Below, one piece after another: positions 24,619 through 35,200 of a stretch of 64,000 nucleotides of DNA. The DNA comes from a virus. Position numbers and translations under genes: made by a program. How positions within the stretch are numbered: position 1 is the stretch's first letter; each line of letters opens with the position of its first letter. The notes beneath the pieces were generated by a model that ran no database searches, had not been told where the DNA came from, and saw only the letters and a list, made by a program, of their open reading frames with translations. The stretch covers positions 1 to 64,000 of IMG/VR virus record IMGVR_UViG_3300044845_000779; one strand, 5' to 3'.

Positions 24619-26490
24619 ATGGCTGACGAAACTTACGTCTCACAGATAATCAGCGAGGTTGAGAGCAAGGTCGACCAGGTCTTCAGTCGCGCCGACACTC
24701 TGATCTCGTCGTTTACCTCGGCTGCCAACGCGCTGGCCTCGGTTCCGCTGCCCACGCTCCCGCCGCTACCCACGCTGGCCGACCCGGGCACGAACTACGG
24801 CTCGACGCTGTCGCTGCCTACGCTGCCCAGCGCGCCCTCGGCGCCCTCGATCAACATGAATCTGCCGGCGGTGCCGGCCGCGCCAGACATCACGGACCTG
24901 GACGCGATTATCAGCTCGCTGCCGGCGTTCAACCCGTCGATCACCACGATCGCGATCCCCACAGCGCCGGCTGCGATCGACACGAGCGGCGCGCCCAGCC
25001 GCCCGGGAATCACCACCAGCGTCCCGTTGCCTGTCGCACCTGACCTGAGCGCACCGAGCTTGGGCCCGATGCTGCCGATCACGATCCCGACGTTTACCTT
25101 TCCGACGCTGCCGACTTTCGACACCACCGCGCCCGCGTTCACCGCCACAGCACCTGGCGCAGTCGCCGCCTGGAGCGAGGCGGTCTACGCAAGCGAGGAG
25201 CTTGAAAGCATTCAGGCGCGCGTCGCGCTCATGCTCAACGGCAGTTCGGGCCTGCCGCCTGCGGTAGAAGAGGCGCTCTTTGGGCGGGCCCGCTCGCGTG
25301 ACGACATCGCAGCACTCAAGGCGGTGCAAGACGCCTACGAGACTTTCGCTGGGCGCGGCTTTTCGATGCCGCCCGGCATGCTGGTCAAGCAGGTCAACGC
25401 GACGATCGAGGACAACCAGCTCAAGGCTCAGGCCACGAGCCGCGAGATCTACGTCAACGCCAACAAGATCCTGATCGAGCAGCTCAACACAGCCGTGCAG
25501 CAGGGCATCGCGCTTGAGGGCTTGCTGAGCAACCTGGCGAACAACACGCTTGCGCGACAGTTTGAGATGGAAAAGTTCCGCCTGGAGCAAGCCATCTCGC
25601 TATACAACGCGCAGGTGCAGGAGTTCAACATCCGCAGCCAGGCGTACAGCGTGGCGGCGACCGTCTACCGCACTCGCATCGACGCGGCGCTCTCGGCTGT
25701 GCAGGCCTACAAGGTGCAGGTCGACGCTCAGCAGGCTATCAGCGGCATCAACAACCAGACGGTGCAGATCTTCCAGGCCCAGCTGCAGGCGCTTGCGACG
25801 AGAGCGGACGTCTACAAGACCTCGCTCGAAGCGGTGCAGACGCAGCTCGGCTTTGCCCGCACGCAGATCGACATCTACAAGGCCGACATCGACGCGTACG
25901 CCACGCGCATCAACGCGGACAAGACCCGCTTTGAGGCCTACGACATCCAGGTGCGCGGCGAAGCGTCCAAGGTCGGCATCCTCGAGGCCGAGACCCGCGC
26001 ATTTGCCGCCCGCGTGCAGGCGCAGTCGACCGTGGGCGAGCTGGGCGTAGCCAAAGTGCAGGCGCGCATTGCCGCCGCAGGCCAAGCCACTCAGGTCTAC
26101 GCCTCGCAGGTTCAGGCCGAGCGCGACAAAGCGGCGACGACTGCGCAGTCGTTCAGCGCGCAGGCGCAGATGTTCGTCTCGCAGAGCCAGGCAATCATGG
26201 CGCAGGCGGGCGTGGGCGTGTCGATCAAAGAGCTCGACATCAAGAACACCGAAGCCACGCTGCGCGCAAACATCGCCCGCTACGAGGCCGAGTACAAAAA
26301 GTTCGACGGCGAGGCCACGCGCCAGATCAAGTTGTCCGAGCTGAACATCGGCAGCCTGCGCTCGCTTGCGCAGTATTCCGCCACGCTCGCATCAGGCGCC
26401 ATGAGCGCGGTCAATCTCGGACTGCAAGCCCAGGGCCAGGCCCAGGCGCAGTGGTCCGACTCCACCCAGAAAACTTACTCGTATACCTGA
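24619..26490 (+). CDS. Long coiled-coil virion protein with proline-rich N-terminus
   Basis: A 623-residue protein starting at ATG 24619, directly after the previous stop. After a helical start it has a Pro/Leu/Thr-rich region (residues about 40-180, e.g. PLPTLPPLPTLADPG and TFTFPTLPTFDTTAP). The remaining 430 residues are almost wholly helical and rich in Ala, Gln and charged residues (QLKAQATSREIYVNANKILI, VYRTRIDAALSAVQAYKVQV), suggesting a long coiled coil. Such proteins may span the tail or sit inside the capsid. The role is not established; a tape-measure-like or ejection role is possible. Confidence 0.6.
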   Translation: MADETYVSQIISEVESKVDQVFSRADTLISSFTSAANALASVPLPTLPPLPTLADPGTNYGSTLSLPTLPSAPSAPSINMNLPAVPAAPDITDLDAIISSLPAFNPSITTIAIPTAPAAIDTSGAPSRPGITTSVPLPVAPDLSAPSLGPMLPITIPTFTFPTLPTFDTTAPAFTATAPGAVAAWSEAVYASEELESIQARVALMLNGSSGLPPAVEEALFGRARSRDDIAALKAVQDAYETFAGRGFSMPPGMLVKQVNATIEDNQLKAQATSREIYVNANKILIEQLNTAVQQGIALEGLLSNLANNTLARQFEMEKFRLEQAISLYNAQVQEFNIRSQAYSVAATVYRTRIDAALSAVQAYKVQVDAQQAISGINNQTVQIFQAQLQALATRADVYKTSLEAVQTQLGFARTQIDIYKADIDAYATRINADKTRFEAYDIQVRGEASKVGILEAETRAFAARVQAQSTVGELGVAKVQARIAAAGQATQVYASQVQAERDKAATTAQSFSAQAQMFVSQSQAIMAQAGVGVSIKELDIKNTEATLRANIARYEAEYKKFDGEATRQIKLSELNIGSLRSLAQYSATLASGAMSAVNLGLQAQGQAQAQWSDSTQKTYSYT

Positions 26491-26498
26491 ACCTGACC

Positions 26499-29240
26499 AT
26501 GAATAAATCGCAGATCACGCGTGACTTCGAAGGCAAGATGGCGCTGCGCAAGTACGGCAACGGCGGCATGGTTGAGGGCTACGCCAACGGCGGCATGGTC
26601 AAGGGCGACGACTCCCGGGTCATGAAAATGTCGCTGCGCAAGTACGGCTCCGGCGGCATGGTCCAGGGGTACAACAACGGCGGTGCGGTCGGCATGCTGT
26701 CTCGTCGCGCAAAGGCGATCGACGCCGAGGTCGACAAAGCCGCGCCTCCGGTGTCTGCACCTGCGCCGATGCCCCCGCCGGCACCGACCCCGAAGCCGAA
26801 TGCGCCCAAGCCGATTCGCTTTGCCAACGGCGGCACGCCGATGGGCACCGACACGGTCCCGGCGATGCTTACACCCGAGGAGTACGTGCTGCCGGTCAAG
26901 ACCGCGCGAGCGCTGGGCGGCCCTGAGGTGCTCGACGAGCTGGTGCTGCGCACCAACGGCAAACCGGCCGGCGGCAAGGTCATAGAGGGCGTGCAGAACA
27001 ACGCTCGCGGCGGCACGATTTACGCCGAGAGCGGGGGCAGTATGCCGTCGGGTTCGATGCGTGATCGCAGCCTGTTCGAAAAGCTTCGGGCGCAGAAATT
27101 GATCAACGGCCGAACCGTCGCAGACGTGAAGCTGGATATGGACGCTCTTCGCAGCGCCGCCACACAAGCCAAAGAGACGGCGCTTGCCGCCGAGCAGGCA
27201 AAGGGTTTTGGCAGGCAGGTAAAGATGCCAGTGTTTCAGCCTGCCGCTGCGGCGCTGCAAGAAGGGGCCGAGAACGCGGCCAGAAACGCAGCAGGGTTTG
27301 CCGCCGACGTTAAGTCCCGGCTTGCCGGGCAGTATGCAGGGGTCAGGAGAAACGTCGGCGTCGCCGGCGACGGCATCAAGACAGCCGCGGCCGACGCTGC
27401 CAAGGTAGGCAGAAGCGTGCTTGGCATGGCGGGTAACACCGTATCTGACGCGACGGGCGCCGCGGTCAACGGGTTGCGCAACGCAGGCTCTGCCGTCGTT
27501 GACGGCGGGCGCGCAGTGGGTGACGCCGTAACTGACGCAGTAACCAAAGACACCTCCATCTCGGGCATGGCGCGCACCGATGCGGGCAAAGCAGTCGGAG
27601 ACGCGAAAGCTGCGGCCGACGCGCTGGAGGCGAAGAAAAATGCGCCTAAGTTTTATCAGCCCAGCCCGGGGGTGCGCAAGGTTGGCAGCGCGGCGTTCAG
27701 CGGACTGAAAGGGCTCAGCCTGCCGGTGCTTGGCTTGCAGGCCGCCAGTCAGATGAGTACTCCTACCGAAGACTTTGCCAACAAGTTCAATCAGACCTTT
27801 GGGACAAACGCGCAGGCAGGTGAAGGATTCTTCCGCGACGCTGGGCTGCGCGCGGCGGGTCTTATCTTGGGCAGCGAAAAACCTTCAGCGCCTGTTGCTC
27901 CGGCTGGGCCTCAACCTACCGGCCCGGCGAATGCTACCGGTGTAGCAAACGCGCAAGCTGCGGCCGATGCGGCGGCAAAGCCCACCGATTTCGGAAGCAT
28001 TTTGCGCAGCGCGCCGGCCGCTCCTACGGGCTTCAACACCCCGAAGCTGCCCGCGGACGGGATCTACCGCAACGGCAACTCGTTCTCGGACATCACTGAC
28101 CGCGAAAACGTCATGGCCTCGCAGCGCGCCGCGCGTGCCAAGGAAGCGAGCGACTCGTTTAACGCAAGCGCAGCCCGCACAAGCCAGGCGTACAAGGACA
28201 TCGGCAACCTGCGCGAGCAAGAAGCGCTCAACCGGGCACCGGTGTTGGGCAGCTCGTTTGGCCCGCGCCAGGCATTCTCACGCGGCGGCCCGGTGCTGCC
28301 CAACGCAGAAGACAGCGCGCGGTCGATGAACGAAGGTGCCGCACTGCGGGCCGCATCTAACCCGAACTTCATGCCGTCGGGCGCGCGTCAGGCGCTGATT
28401 GCGAAGCTGAACAACGACGCCTCGATGGCCCGCCAGGAGGGCGCCAACGCGGTCAGCGCGCGTGGCCAGGACCTGAACTACGATCTGGGCCTGCGCCGTG
28501 AAAATACGTCGATGCGCGGTCAGGACTTGCAGATGGCTGCCGAGCAGTTCCGTCGTGAGAACTCCTTGGAGAACGCGCGCATTGCTGCCGAGGCCAGCAA
28601 GTACGGTTCGGACAACAGCGCAGCGGCGAGCCGGTACGCCACCGACGCGAGCGAGCGCAACAACGAGAACACGGTCGGCGCTACCCGCGAGGGCAGCATG
28701 CTTCGCTTGTTGTCGGAACAGGCGCGCCTGGGCTACGACCGCGAGAACCTGCGCGACAAGCGGTTCGTTGACCGCCTTGACCGCTCGTTTATGACGGTGG
28801 ATGAAAACGGCAAGCCCGTGGCCGACCGTGTGCGTCAGAACTTGTTCGAACAATGGGCGACGGCCAACGTCTCGCCCTCGCAGCTGAGCAGCGACCGAGG
28901 TTATGCCGACGCAGTCACTCAGTTCAATCTGGCGGAGCGCATGAACGCGAGGCAGGTAAATAACGCGTTTGGCGGGCGAACCAGCAGCACGCCGATCGAT
29001 ATTGCCGATGTGCGCCCCGCCAGCTATCGCGACGTCGCCAGCGGCGGTCTGACGGTGGCTGATTACTTGCGCTCGAAAACTCCCGGAAGAGACGGGCGAG
29101 TGGTCGTGGACAAGCTCGGGCGCACCGCGCGCTTTACAGACATGATCGGCCCGGACAACGACGCCGCCGCTGCGGCTGAGATCGAGCGCCGTAGACTGGC
29201 AAATTCACAGATCGTCGGCTCCGACGGACTGAGGCGCTAA
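26499..29240 (+). CDS. Large internal-virion-like protein with GGM repeats
   Basis: A 913-residue protein starting at ATG 26499. The N-terminus repeats RKYG[NS]GGMV-[EQ]GY-NGG twice (residues about 12-30 and 45-62). A conserved phage virion motif, FANGGTPMGTDTVPAMLTPE, occurs near residue 110; it is familiar from tape-measure-like and other injected proteins. The remainder is Ala-rich and helical with amphipathic stretches, and contains HGSS-like flexible linkers. Its position before the giant protein, and its size, suggest a protein carried in the particle. No enzyme motif was found. Confidence 0.6.
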   Translation: MNKSQITRDFEGKMALRKYGNGGMVEGYANGGMVKGDDSRVMKMSLRKYGSGGMVQGYNNGGAVGMLSRRAKAIDAEVDKAAPPVSAPAPMPPPAPTPKPNAPKPIRFANGGTPMGTDTVPAMLTPEEYVLPVKTARALGGPEVLDELVLRTNGKPAGGKVIEGVQNNARGGTIYAESGGSMPSGSMRDRSLFEKLRAQKLINGRTVADVKLDMDALRSAATQAKETALAAEQAKGFGRQVKMPVFQPAAAALQEGAENAARNAAGFAADVKSRLAGQYAGVRRNVGVAGDGIKTAAADAAKVGRSVLGMAGNTVSDATGAAVNGLRNAGSAVVDGGRAVGDAVTDAVTKDTSISGMARTDAGKAVGDAKAAADALEAKKNAPKFYQPSPGVRKVGSAAFSGLKGLSLPVLGLQAASQMSTPTEDFANKFNQTFGTNAQAGEGFFRDAGLRAAGLILGSEKPSAPVAPAGPQPTGPANATGVANAQAAADAAAKPTDFGSILRSAPAAPTGFNTPKLPADGIYRNGNSFSDITDRENVMASQRAARAKEASDSFNASAARTSQAYKDIGNLREQEALNRAPVLGSSFGPRQAFSRGGPVLPNAEDSARSMNEGAALRAASNPNFMPSGARQALIAKLNNDASMARQEGANAVSARGQDLNYDLGLRRENTSMRGQDLQMAAEQFRRENSLENARIAAEASKYGSDNSAAASRYATDASERNNENTVGATREGSMLRLLSEQARLGYDRENLRDKRFVDRLDRSFMTVDENGKPVADRVRQNLFEQWATANVSPSQLSSDRGYADAVTQFNLAERMNARQVNNAFGGRTSSTPIDIADVRPASYRDVASGGLTVADYLRSKTPGRDGRVVVDKLGRTARFTDMIGPDNDAAAAAEIERRRLANSQIVGSDGLRR

Positions 29241-29243
29241 GCT

Positions 29244-32200
29244 ATGGCGGGCGTCCTCGACTCGCCGCTGCGCCGCTCACCTTCGGCCGACGTGCTCGGT
29301 GCACCGAGCGACACCGCAGAGCTTGCCAACGCGATCCGGGTAGACCCGAACGCGTCTTTCGAGCGCGGGCTGCGCAGTTCAGCCAGTGGCCTGTCGGCCG
29401 GCGCGTTCGCCGACGAGGCGCTCAAGGCCGAGCAGCGCGGTGACCGCGAGGGGTTCCTGCGCAACAAGGCAATCTTCGAAAGCATGCAGCAAGAAGCGCA
29501 GCAGTTCGCGCCGCGCGTGCAGCGCGTTGAGCAGATCAACGGTCTGCGCGACGCGGGTGACTATGTCGCTGGTGCGCTCGGTCAGGCTGTACCCACAGCG
29601 ATCCCGTCGCTGGCCGGTGGCTTGGCAGGCGGCTTTGTGGGCGGCCCCACTGGCGCAGTGATCGGCGCGAGCATCCCCGGCTACTACATGAATCGTGGCG
29701 AGCAAATTGCCTCGCAGTACCAGGACCCGGCGATCGCAGCGCTTCCTGCCGCTCAGCGCGACCAGGAAGCCACCCGCTACGGCGTGATGGCTGGCGCGCT
29801 TGATGCGCTGGTGCCGGGCTCGGTCGCCTCCCGCCTGCTGCGCCCCACGCTCGGCAACTACGTGCGCAACCTGGGCAAAGAAGCGCTGGTCGAGGGTGCT
29901 ACCGAGGGCGCTCAGACCCTGCTCGGCCAGAACACTCTGGCGCGCCTGAACCCGAACCGGGACGCAAGCGACGACCGCAGCGAGCTGATCAACTCAGTCC
30001 TTGCCGGTGGCATCGGCGGCGCTGGTATGTCGGCAGCCTCGTCTGCGGTGACCGCCGCGCCGCGCGCGCTGCTCTCGGGTGCGGGACGTACGGCTGATGC
30101 AGTTGGCGATGCGGCCGGCGCAGTGGGCGGCGTATTGGGTAGCGCAGCAGATACCGCCAGCACCGCTGGCCGCTCGCTGCTTGACATGTTCAAAAGCAAG
30201 CCGCGCGCACCGATCGATCTTTCCGCCTCGACCGCTGAGGTCGCCGACCAGATCAAGCAGGGCGGTGCGAACCCGATCTCGCTTGATGATCTGGCCGCGT
30301 ACGGCAAAGACGCCGCCGATGACGCCCAGCAGCGAGTGTCGGGCATTTTTGAGCGCCGGGGTGAGAAACCCAGCATGCAGTTTATGGTGGGCGACGACGA
30401 TCGCGACGTTGCTCGCGAGCTGGTAGCCAGCAACATCGACCGTAGCAGGCTTACGAAAGCCAGCGAGTCGCAGTTCGTCGAGGCCATGGGCACGCTGCTT
30501 GCGGCGATGAAAAGCCCCAAAGGTCTTACCGCCGAGGATCTGCACGACCTGGGCAGCTCGGACCTCTTCCTGCACACACGCAACCGCGTGAAGATGCTCG
30601 AGGACGTGGCGCGCGCAGCAAACCTGCCCACCGGCGCACTCACAGAAGTGCGCAGCGCCGAGGCAGACCTGGAAGATCGCAACAGTGCGCTGTACCGCAC
30701 GCTGATGGACAACCCGCGCCTGCAATCCGGCGAAGAGCGCCGCGCCGTCGCGACCATGATCGACATGGTTGCCAACGGCTCGGACGTGGGCCGCCAGCGG
30801 GGCAGGCTGCAGGGCGAAGGACGCGAAGAGCAGATCTACAACGCGCTGTACCAAGCGTTCCCGACGCCGGCGCTTCAAAACAAACTGACCCAACTGCTCG
30901 GGCAATACTCCGAGCGCCGGCGTGCCGCGATGCGCGCCTCGGGCCAGCTTGTAGTTAACGACCCGGGAGAGAACCAGCAAACTGCGGAAATCCGCAACCG
31001 GTTCAACGACAACCCTCTGGGCAACGACGCAACGCGCCAGGAGTACGACGACCCGACGCGCGCAAGCATCAGCGAACGCACGGGCGCCGACGAGTTCATC
31101 TTCGCCGACGACAAGGTCGTCCGCCCGTTTACCAGCGCCGCCAACGTGCGGGCGTTGAAAGCGCAGGGGCGCCTTGGCTCGCGCGCTGCCGGCAACGATC
31201 GTGGCGTCGTGCGCTCGAGCATGCTTGAGCACATGAACGCGCACAACGCGCGCGTGAGCGAGACTGGCAAAGGTACGTTGATCGACCCCGAAAAAGAAGT
31301 CGTGCGCGTTCACAAAGACCTGATCGAGCAGAACGCTATCGATCAAGCGCGGCTTGGCAAAGGCGGCCTGACACCCACCGAGCGCGGCCAACTCAAGCGA
31401 GCCATCGAAGGGCGTGATCTGCTCGGCCAGCGCATCGAAGAAGCGATTGCGCGTCCCAGCCTGGCGGACAAGAAGACCGGCGCGCCGTCGCGCAAAGCGT
31501 GGGAAGCCGCGCTCGAGCTCATGCCGATCTACAAGCGGCAGTCGCCCGACGGGGAGGGCGCGCTTGCGCAGGACGAAGACCTGACCGGCTCTCGATGGGC
31601 CAAGGCCGAGCTCAAAGACACCGACGATACGCGCCTGACTTTCCGCAATGCAACGACGCGCAAGACCTTAAACCTGAACGCAATCAAGTTGCGCAACGCC
31701 TGGAAACAGCGCGAGGTAAAGGGCTCGGTCGAGGACAAAACGTCCGCGCAGTTCGAGCTCGATCGGTTCCACGACGCGGTCGCGAGCGTCATGGGCCGGG
31801 GCTACACGCTAGCGCGCTTGTCGAAGACCGGCACGGTGTTGGGCAAAGCCCAGGAAGACGCGATACAGAATCCAGGTATCCAGAACATCCCCGCGAGCCT
31901 GAACATCGGCAAGTTCAACGGCAAGATGACGACCTACGGCGAGCTGGTCGCCGCGGCTAACGAGGGCAAGAGCAAGCGCCAGGCGCCGCAAGCAGGGCCG
32001 GCGCAAACCGCGCTCGACCGAATCAACTATCAACACGCGAAAAAACACGCAAAAAGCGAAAACCCTCCGAGCATTCCCGCAGGCCGAAAGATAGGCGAGG
32101 TTGCCGGCAAGCAAATGACGTACGGCGAGCTTGTTGCTGCCGCACAAGCCGAAAACGATAAAAGCAAAGCGGACAACAAAGTCCGCTACAACCCGCTTGA

Positions 32201-35200
32201 AGCGGAGATCGAGGACCTTCGGCAAGCGCGGCTCGATGACACGTTGCGGTTTGGGCCGGTGCCTGATTACAAGCCGCTGCCTGAGACAACTAGAGCGGAG
32301 CGCCTTCAGGAAATCGAGGACCACGCAGCGCAAGGCCCAGAAGAACGAGCTGAGGTCTTGGAAGGCCGCGACGAGACGTTGCAGGCTATCCGGGACAGGG
32401 CAAATGTTCTTCGCCGCAAAGTAAGCGACCTGCCGTACCCGCAACGTCAAGCTCGGCGCGAGTACATCGACAAGCGCAGGGACGAACTGCTGGCGGTCTA
32501 CAACCAAATGTTCGACAACATCCGCAATCTCGCTCAGGGCGACGAGCGGGAAGGGCCGATCGACACCAACTTTCAGATGGGCGAGACGCTGCGCGAACAA
32601 GACGCGCCTGGCGTGCGCACGGTTGAGCCGGATACCGGGGAGAGCATCCAGCTTGTGCAAGACACCGCTCGGCCAGGGCAGGTGCCGACGACCAAGCTGA
32701 CTGCAGCCACCCGGCCTGACTTTTCCAACACGCGTCCTGATCAGCGAGAAGAAACGGGCGTTGCTCCCGCCCCAACAGAAAAAGCAGACCGCCCGTCACA
32801 GCTTCAGGTGACTGCGGCAGCAATGAAAAAAAAGGGCGTGTATACAAGCGAACCGATGCCGCTGCCCGACAGGGGCGGCAATCTCAACAAACGCGAGAAC
32901 GACGCCAAGAACCGCGACCTGCGCCTGAGCACACAAGCACCGCTCGACCTGGGTCTGCCCGCAGTCTCAGACAAAGAGCGGGCCGACGCTGCGCGGGCGC
33001 GCGAGGCTGAGCAGGCCAGGCTTGCCGAGGACGACGCACGGCGCAATAAGGAACCCACTGGCGAGCAGCTCGAGCTGGGGCGCGCACGTCCGCCCAAGCA
33101 ACTGCCGGCCGCACCGGTGCGCGAAAAGACCGCCGCACCCATGCCGGCCAAGGTCGAGCCGCGTGCCCGCCCGCCGCGCGAGATTGGCGTCACGGACTTT
33201 CGGGGCAAAGAGCCGGGCAAAGCCGAGATCGACGCGGCCATGACGGCCACCAGCAGCATCAGGCTCGATGTGCCGACCGTGCGCGCCGAGGAGCCGTACC
33301 AGACCCGGATTGCGAACTACCTGAAAGCGAAGGGCTGGACCGAGACTGCGGACAATGCGGGCGTATTCACCGCACCGCGTCAAAAGCGGTCCGCAGGGAC
33401 GACCAAGTTCAGCCTCCTGCAGCCGCAGTCGCCGCTGGTGCAGCCCGACCTGACCGCTGACCAACAAAAAGAGCTCATCGACGGGCTGGTCAAGCGCCTG
33501 GGCAAGAAGGTTGTGGTCAAGATCGAAAAGCTCGCCGGTGGCGTTTCCGGTTCATATGCCAATCAGCGAGAAATTGCTGGTCTCGATGGAATTCAGACGG
33601 TTGCTGCCGATGTCGTGAGCATCGCCATCAACATCGGCATGGACCCGGCGCGCAGCGTGGCGGCGCACGAGGCGCTGCACGGGCTATTCAACCGGCTGCG
33701 CGGTGCGGGCGCATCGAGCTCAAAGCTCTCGTCCGCCGCGATCCTCGAGCGCGTAGCGATGACCCCAGCAGTTCAGAAGCAGCTCAAGGCGCTGCTCGCT
33801 CAATACCCGGCGGCGCTCAACCAGATCGGCCAGCCGGAAGAAGCCGCAGCCTACATGTACCAGTTCTGGAACGCCGGCCAGCTCAAGGTCGTGCCTCCGG
33901 CAGCCCAAGACTGGATGAGCAAGATCCGCGACATGATCCGCAGCGTGCTGAAAGTGGCGACCGAGCAAGAAAAGGCCGCCGCACTCATGGCCGCGTTCGA
34001 CAAAGGAGAGTTTTCCAATCCGGCGACGGTCGACGCGGTGCTGCGCGATCTGCGCGAAAAGACTTTCCGTGAAAAGCTGCAGCAGGGCGAGGTCACCCGT
34101 TATCTGATCGATGCCGCCGACAGTCTTCTCCTGAGCTCGACCGACAGACTGCGCGGAACCAACGTGCCGGCGCTGCGCGATCTGGCGCGCAAGTTCCACG
34201 TCGAGACCGATAACGAAGGTGGCAGGCTTGGCTTTTTGCAGCGACGCGCTCAGCAGCAAAACCAGATGGCAAACCGGCTCAACAAGCTGCTGGTGGGCAA
34301 GTCCGAGACGGTAAAGGCCGACGCGCTGTACGCGCTGCAGACCCAGCAGCCTGCAACGTCGAAAGAAGCGCAGGAGCTGGTCGACGGTCTGCGTGGCTTT
34401 CTTGATAGCTCGCACGACTACTTGACGCGCATGGGCGTGATGACCTTGAGCTACAAGACGAGCAAAGACCAGTACGGAAACAGCGTGGAGGTCCCCGGGT
34501 GGGACCCACTGCGCAAGGTGAAGAACTATTTCCCGCGCGTGTGGGACAGCGAACGGATTCTGGCCAACGAAACAGAGTTCCGCGACCTGTTGACCAAGTA
34601 CCTGCTGGCCGACGGCGTGACCAAGCTGGACGTGGGCGTGATGGTCGACGGCATCGTGCGCTCACTTGTTACCGAAGACACAGTGGGGATGAACGACAAC
34701 GCCGCCTACACGCCGTTCATGGAAGCGTCGAACTCGCGGGCGCTTACCTTCATCAACGCCAAGAACGCCGAGCAGTTCCAAAAGTTCCAGGCGCAAGACC
34801 TCTCGTACATCATGAGCCGGTACATCTTTGCTGCAGCGCACCGCGGCGCGTACGCCAAGATCTTTGGCAACGACGGCGAAGTGATCAGAGAGGCGCTCGA
34901 CGAGGCCGTAAAGCAGGGCGCGTCGGCTAAAGACCTCGACGTTGCGAAGCGAGCCACCTCGGCGCTGCTGGGCACGATGGGCAAGGACCTCGATCCGAAG
35001 CTGCGCACGCTCATGAACGGCATCATCGCCTACGAAAACATCGTGCTGCTGCCGTTCAGTCTGATCAACAACCTGATGGATGCAGTCGGAATCGCTGCAC
35101 GCTCTGGCGATCTGAAAGACTCGTGGGAAGCGCTAAAGACTGGCTTGGCCGGGGTAAAAGCCGCGATCAAAGGCCTGCCCCCTGGTGAGAAAGAAAAGCT

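Noticed and set aside
24766-25590. 274-codon minus-strand frame opposite the coiled-coil gene
   Set aside because: Arg-rich sequence produced by the complement of Ala/Gln/Ile codons; no start signal.
29994-31391. 465-codon minus-strand frame opposite the giant virion gene
   Set aside because: Composition is that of a shadow of GC-rich coding DNA and no domain is seen; the plus strand is one continuous gene.
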